Assembly (NCBI GenBank): GCA_964370295.1
Contig: CAYJIR010000001.1
Coordinates: 71,109 to 135,108 of the forward strand
DNA: 64,000 nucleotides
Source: JAAYCI01 sp964370295
GTDB lineage: Bacteria; Bacillota; Clostridia; Oscillospirales; Ruminococcaceae
Direction: 5' to 3'
This document shows positions 60,231 through 64,000 of the stretch, piece after piece (position 1 is the stretch's first letter; each line of letters starts with the position of its first letter). A program made the position numbers and the translations under genes. A model generated the notes under the pieces. That model was not told the DNA's origin and did not search any database. It saw only the letters and a program-made list of their open reading frames with translations.

Positions 60231-62048
60231 TTATTCTGGCAAAACATCGTTTTCGGAAAAATCTTCCCTGTCTAAGGTGAGGTTGGGGTTGTAGTAGGGG
60301 TCGTGCAAAAGATCTTCGCCGTAGCGATCCCATAGGCGCTCTTGCTCTTCGGTGAAACGAAGCTTTTTTTCGCCTTCTTCGTCGTTGCCACGGCTTTTGC
60401 TTTCGTGGTGGTAGAGCTCGGCATAGGGTGTGAACAAAATAGTTTTTCCGCGGCGACGCAGACGCAGGCAGAAATCGATATCGTTATAAGCAACTGCGAA
60501 ATTGGGGTCGAAACCACCGAGTTTGTCAAAGTCATTGGCTTTTACCATCATACAGGCAGCCGTGACGGCAGAGAGCTCTTGCACACAGGCTTGGCGGAAC
60601 ATATAACCACTGCGTCCGCGGTAGGCGTATTTGTGGCTGTGCCCGGCAAAGCCACCCAGCCCGGTGATGACGCCGGCGTGCTGCACGGTGTTGTCCGGGT
60701 AGTAAAGCAAGGCACCTACACAGGCCACTTCCTCCAACTGGCACAGTTGCAACATCTCTTCTATCCAAGCCGGAGAGATAACCTCGGTATCGTTGTTTAA
60801 AAACAAAAGATACTGGCCGCGGGCTTTTTTGCGGCCCCAGTTGCAAATTTTAGAAAAATTAAAGTCGCCCGCCTCTTCGAAAACCGTTACTTTGCAGTTT
60901 TGATGCGAGGCCGTGAAGTCTTGATAATAGGAGAAAGTTTCCAGTTGTTGCGAATGATTTTCGGCAATGATAACCTCAAATTGCATATACTTTGTCTCTT
61001 TATAAATAGAACGCAGGCAACGGTCTAAATCTGGGATATGGTCGCAGTTGGGAATGATAATAGACACCATGGGGCGGCCCTTAATATCGTAATTTACCTT
61101 ATAGGTAGAGGGGTACAGCCCATCCGAAGCATTGCCGCGACGCTCGATGCGCGAAAGGTGGTGGCGAATGGCTTTTTTGGCGGCATCGCCAACATAGGGC
61201 TTTGCCTCTACACCGGTGCTGGTGGATTCGTCGTGTTGACGCCAGTAATAAAGCACTTTGGGGATGTGATAGGCACTTTTGGTTTGCTCTAGGGCGCGCA
61301 GCAAAAAATCGTGGTCTTGTGCGCCGTCATAGTCACTGTCAAGGCCTTCTAGGCGCTGAAACAGTTCTTTGCGAACCACTACGGGATGGCCGATATAATT
61401 GACGTTTAGTAGGTATTGGGGGGAATAGTCCGGTTTAAAATGACCCACATTCGGCCGCATCCAATCCTCGCTAAAAAGGGCTTCGTCTGCATAGAGCAAT
61501 TGGGGGTTTACATCGGCGATGCAACGGGCAATTTCGTAAAGGGCATGGGGGGGAAGCACATCGTCGTGATCGGCAAACAAAATGTGAGAGCCCATGGCTT
61601 GTTTTACAGCCGCATTGGTGTTTTTTGCAATGCCTAGATTTTCGGTTTTTTGGTAGCGGATTTCTAAATCTTCAAACTGCCCTAGCACTTCTTCAATCCA
61701 GTCGCTCTCATCGCTGGCATCTGCCAGGCACAGCTCCCAGTTTTTATAGGTTTGGCCGGCCAAAGATTGCAACAGATCTATAAAATGTTGGCGTGCAGGG
61801 TTATACACGGGAATACAAACACTAATTTTTGCCCAGCCCACCACATCGGCATTGCGCTGTTGTTCTAAGGTGGATTTCGCAGGTACATAGCGCCCACGTT
61901 TAGGGCCATACCGGCGTTTAAAATAGCGCATGGTACGCGAGATGGCAGCAAAAAGCCCCTCTTTTTTCAATATTTCGAAAAAATACTCGCGCAGCTCTCT
62001 GCTGCGCTTTTTCTTAAGCTTCTGCCGAATTTCCTCTGACTGTGCCAT
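60231..62048 (-). CDS. Two-domain family 2 glycosyltransferase
   Basis: Predicted synthesis of a rhamnan- or O-antigen-like surface polymer. The 605-residue protein has a basic N-terminal helix region. GT2 domain one (about 75-290) has VCIPVYNPARQHF, LFADHDDVLPPHAL and GAQDHDFLLRALEQ. GT2 domain two (about 325-560) has VSIIIPNCDHIPDLDRCL, LLFLNNDTEVISPAWIEEM and YNDIDFCLRLRRRGKTI. Both keep Asp-rich donor motifs, so both may be active. It is paralogous to the next gene, 15 bases upstream, and shares its transcript. Confidence 0.92.
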   Translation of the reverse strand: MAQSEEIRQKLKKKRSRELREYFFEILKKEGLFAAISRTMRYFKRRYGPKRGRYVPAKSTLEQQRNADVVGWAKISVCIPVYNPARQHFIDLLQSLAGQTYKNWELCLADASDESDWIEEVLGQFEDLEIRYQKTENLGIAKNTNAAVKQAMGSHILFADHDDVLPPHALYEIARCIADVNPQLLYADEALFSEDWMRPNVGHFKPDYSPQYLLNVNYIGHPVVVRKELFQRLEGLDSDYDGAQDHDFLLRALEQTKSAYHIPKVLYYWRQHDESTSTGVEAKPYVGDAAKKAIRHHLSRIERRGNASDGLYPSTYKVNYDIKGRPMVSIIIPNCDHIPDLDRCLRSIYKETKYMQFEVIIAENHSQQLETFSYYQDFTASHQNCKVTVFEEAGDFNFSKICNWGRKKARGQYLLFLNNDTEVISPAWIEEMLQLCQLEEVACVGALLYYPDNTVQHAGVITGLGGFAGHSHKYAYRGRSGYMFRQACVQELSAVTAACMMVKANDFDKLGGFDPNFAVAYNDIDFCLRLRRRGKTILFTPYAELYHHESKSRGNDEEGEKKLRFTEEQERLWDRYGEDLLHDPYYNPNLTLDREDFSENDVLPE

Positions 62049-62063
62049 GTTGCTTAATCCTTT

Positions 62064-63935
62064 CTATCGCAAAGCGTAATTTTCAAATTTTAAGGTGAGA
62101 TGGGGATTATAAAAGGGGTCGCCCTCTTGCAGAAAAGCTGCATATTTTTGCCTAAAGCGTAGGGCTTCGCCCTGATATCGCTGTGCCGAGGCGCCGACAA
62201 GGTCGTATCCACGGCTTTTGCTTTCGTAGTGATAGGCGCTGGCGAATGGGGTGAACACATTGTGGTAGCCGGCTTGGGCAAGACGCAGACAAAAATCTAC
62301 ATCGTTGAAAGCCACGGCAAAATTTTCGGCGTCCATGCCACCAATTTTTTCGTACAAAAAGCGTTTGATCATCAAAGCGGCCCCGGTGACAGCGCTAAAA
62401 TTTTGTGTGGTGCAAAGCCGATACATCGCACCGCCATTGCCGCGGTCTTGGGCTTTTTGGTTCACCCCGGCCGTACCCCCAATGCCTACAAACAGGCCGG
62501 CGTGTTGCACGGTGTCGTCCGGGAAGTAGAGCATGGCACCCACGGCACCCACATCCGAACGCTGGCTGTAAGACACCATCTCGCGCAGGAAATCTTCGCT
62601 GATGATTTCGGTGTCATTGTTTAGCAGCACAATGTGGTCGCCCACACAGCGGGCCACACCAAAGTTGCAAATGGCAGAAAAATTAAAATCGCCTTTATAT
62701 CGTAAAACACGCAAGGTGCCATGACGTGCTTCTAAATCCACATAGTAGCTTTCGGTGGCGGGGTCCTTGGAGTTGTTGTCTAAAACAAGCACTTCAAAAC
62801 GTGTCCACCCTGCATGGGCATAGAGAGATTCCACGCAGCGGTGCAAGTCTTCGATATGGTCTGCATTGGGAATTAAAACACTGATGAGTGGGCGACCCCA
62901 CACCTCGTAGCGAACACGGTAGGCACCGGGGTGCTCTTCTTGCGGGATAACACTGCCGTCTAAGCTTTGTCGCTGCAAATGCTCTTGCAAAGCACGCTGG
63001 CCGGCTTCGATAGCGTCCGGTTTTTGTGAAATATCTTGCGCAGTAGAGTTTTCGTGCCGTCGCCAATAGTATAAAACCTTGGGGATGTGGTGAATGGTCG
63101 TGGCATTTTCACTAAGGCGGAGTATTAAATCATAATCTTGTGCGCCATTAAAACCCTCGCGCTCATAGCCCCCCACACTTTCTAACAGATGGCGGCTGAA
63201 GGCGCAAAGGTGCGTGATATAATTGCATCCACGCAAGGTGTCCGGGCTAAAATCGGGCTTAAAATGGAAGGCGTGTAGATGCTTTAAAGTGCTGTCCAAC
63301 ACGGCTTCGTCGGTATAAATAAGCTCGGCTCCGGTTTCGTTGTGTGCCTTGGCAAGCTCAAAAAGAGCGCCGGGGGCCAGTGCGTCGTCATGGTCTAATA
63401 ACAAGATAAAATCGCCCTTGCTCTCGGCCAGGCCGGAATTGGTGTTGGCGGCAATACCACCGTTTTGTGTTAGTGGCAAATAACGCACACGCATGTCTTT
63501 TGCGCAAAGACGCATCAGCCGTGTTTTGCGCTTTTCTAATAGTGTGTCGTCACTGCCGTCTACCAAAAGAAGTTCCCACACAGGATAACTTTGTTTTTGC
63601 ACACTTTTTAGCAAATCCTCCAAATAGCGCAAGGGCGTATTGTATAGTGGCACCACCACCGAGAACAGGGGCATATGGGGAAACGTGGTCTTTTTTTGCA
63701 AGCGGGTGTCTTTAAAAAGGGGTAAATCGGCGTGATAAAACCAAAAATCACCACCGGTCGACAAGCGATAACGGTATAGCACCTCACGCCATAGTTGCTG
63801 AAATCCATGTTGTTTTATGGTTTTAACAGCGCGCTGAGCCGCGTGACGCAGACGGGCAAAAGAGAGGTTACGGCGCAAAGTTTTACTTACGGAATCCGGC
63901 CCTTTTGTGGCGTCTTCAACTGTGAAAAACAGCAT
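62064..63935 (-). CDS. Two-domain family 2 glycosyltransferase, paralogue
   Basis: The 623-residue protein has the same design as its neighbour. Domain one (about 90-310) shows VVVPLYNTPLRYLEDLL, LLLDHDDALAPGALF and GAQDYDLILRLSE. Domain two (about 350-590) shows ISVLIPNADHIEDLHRCVES, IVLLNNDTEIISEDFLREM and FNDVDFCLRLAQAG. Both proteins share HIPKVLYYWR and HYESKSRG/HHESKSRG blocks, showing gene duplication. ATG follows GGGGGAA at the right end of the window. Polymer identity cannot be read from sequence. Confidence 0.92.
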   Translation of the reverse strand: MLFFTVEDATKGPDSVSKTLRRNLSFARLRHAAQRAVKTIKQHGFQQLWREVLYRYRLSTGGDFWFYHADLPLFKDTRLQKKTTFPHMPLFSVVVPLYNTPLRYLEDLLKSVQKQSYPVWELLLVDGSDDTLLEKRKTRLMRLCAKDMRVRYLPLTQNGGIAANTNSGLAESKGDFILLLDHDDALAPGALFELAKAHNETGAELIYTDEAVLDSTLKHLHAFHFKPDFSPDTLRGCNYITHLCAFSRHLLESVGGYEREGFNGAQDYDLILRLSENATTIHHIPKVLYYWRRHENSTAQDISQKPDAIEAGQRALQEHLQRQSLDGSVIPQEEHPGAYRVRYEVWGRPLISVLIPNADHIEDLHRCVESLYAHAGWTRFEVLVLDNNSKDPATESYYVDLEARHGTLRVLRYKGDFNFSAICNFGVARCVGDHIVLLNNDTEIISEDFLREMVSYSQRSDVGAVGAMLYFPDDTVQHAGLFVGIGGTAGVNQKAQDRGNGGAMYRLCTTQNFSAVTGAALMIKRFLYEKIGGMDAENFAVAFNDVDFCLRLAQAGYHNVFTPFASAYHYESKSRGYDLVGASAQRYQGEALRFRQKYAAFLQEGDPFYNPHLTLKFENYALR

Positions 63936-64000
63936 CCGTGTTCCCCCTTCGTTTCTAAAAATAGAGTGCCTTTGGTGAAAGGTATATATCGTGCAATGGG

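Noticed and set aside
60231..63935. Glycosyltransferase pair as part of a prophage or genomic island integrated at tRNA-Tyr
   Set aside because: No integrase, no repeat of the tRNA 3' end and no phage genes are visible in the window.

Overview
The window looks like a draft chromosome segment of a low-to-mid GC Firmicute, most likely Clostridia (Oscillospirales or Eubacteriales type). The evidence is gene content and order: pyrDB-type dihydroorotate dehydrogenase, AddAB instead of RecBCD, folate-dependent TrmFO, infC-rpmI-rplT, plsX-rnc-smc-ftsY, and the conserved run rdgB-yhbY-nadD-yqeK-LCP-rsfS-leuS. Strong AGGAGG-type ribosome sites and frequent TTG/GTG starts agree. A run of exactly 100 N inside a tandem repeat shows a scaffolded assembly, possibly a metagenome-derived genome. 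No CRISPR array, phage module, plasmid gene or intact insertion sequence was found. This is mostly conserved core genome; the unusual signals lie in intergenic regions, repeats and a few divergent proteins.

Layout. 1-2257: end of a pyrimidine operon (pyrD, pyrF, pyrE). 2258-3661: argG behind candidate arginine-repressor boxes. 3858-7937 (minus): polA-rimI-tsaD. 8123-9687: dus and yfbR, tail to tail. 9752-14470: YfhO membrane protein and Tex. 14587-21352: addB-addA. 21389-23615: XdhC-family protein and moeA. 23717-24274: DUF308 membrane protein. 24275-24785: a non-genic stretch packed with stem-loops and a short leader ORF, upstream of an ABC-F ATPase gene (24786-26672). 26841-30524 (minus): three-subunit xanthine dehydrogenase-type molybdenum hydroxylase, divergent from deoD (30815-31546) across a promoter region with two palindromes. 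31547-31960: deoD terminator carrying IS3-like ends, then tRNA-Lys (minus). 32018-33335: divergent BadF-type kinase homologue and a one-domain alkyltransferase. 33382-34873: infC-rpmI-rplT with a leader and a probable ATC start. 35054-43186: trmH-like methyltransferase, long dprA, topA, trmFO, plsX, rnc. 43248-47807: smc, ftsY. 47847-56025: rdgB to leuS with two LCP cell-wall proteins. 56361-57982 (minus): HAD phosphatase and polyprenyl-type glycosyltransferase. 58185-60185: tRNA-Thr, a repeated-terminator region, a zinc-ribbon/SH3 membrane protein, tRNA-Tyr. 60231-63935 (minus): two paralogous two-domain glycosyltransferases.

How it works together. DeoD frees purine bases that the molybdenum hydroxylase could oxidise; moeA and the XdhC-family protein supply and insert its cofactor. 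LCP proteins, YfhO and the glycosyltransferases point to active envelope glycopolymer assembly. DprA, AddAB, PolA, Smc and TopA cover DNA uptake, repair and chromosome handling.

Start positions were chosen from ribosome-binding sites and family N-termini and often differ from the longest possible reading frame. All promoter, operator and hairpin calls were made by eye, without energy calculations.
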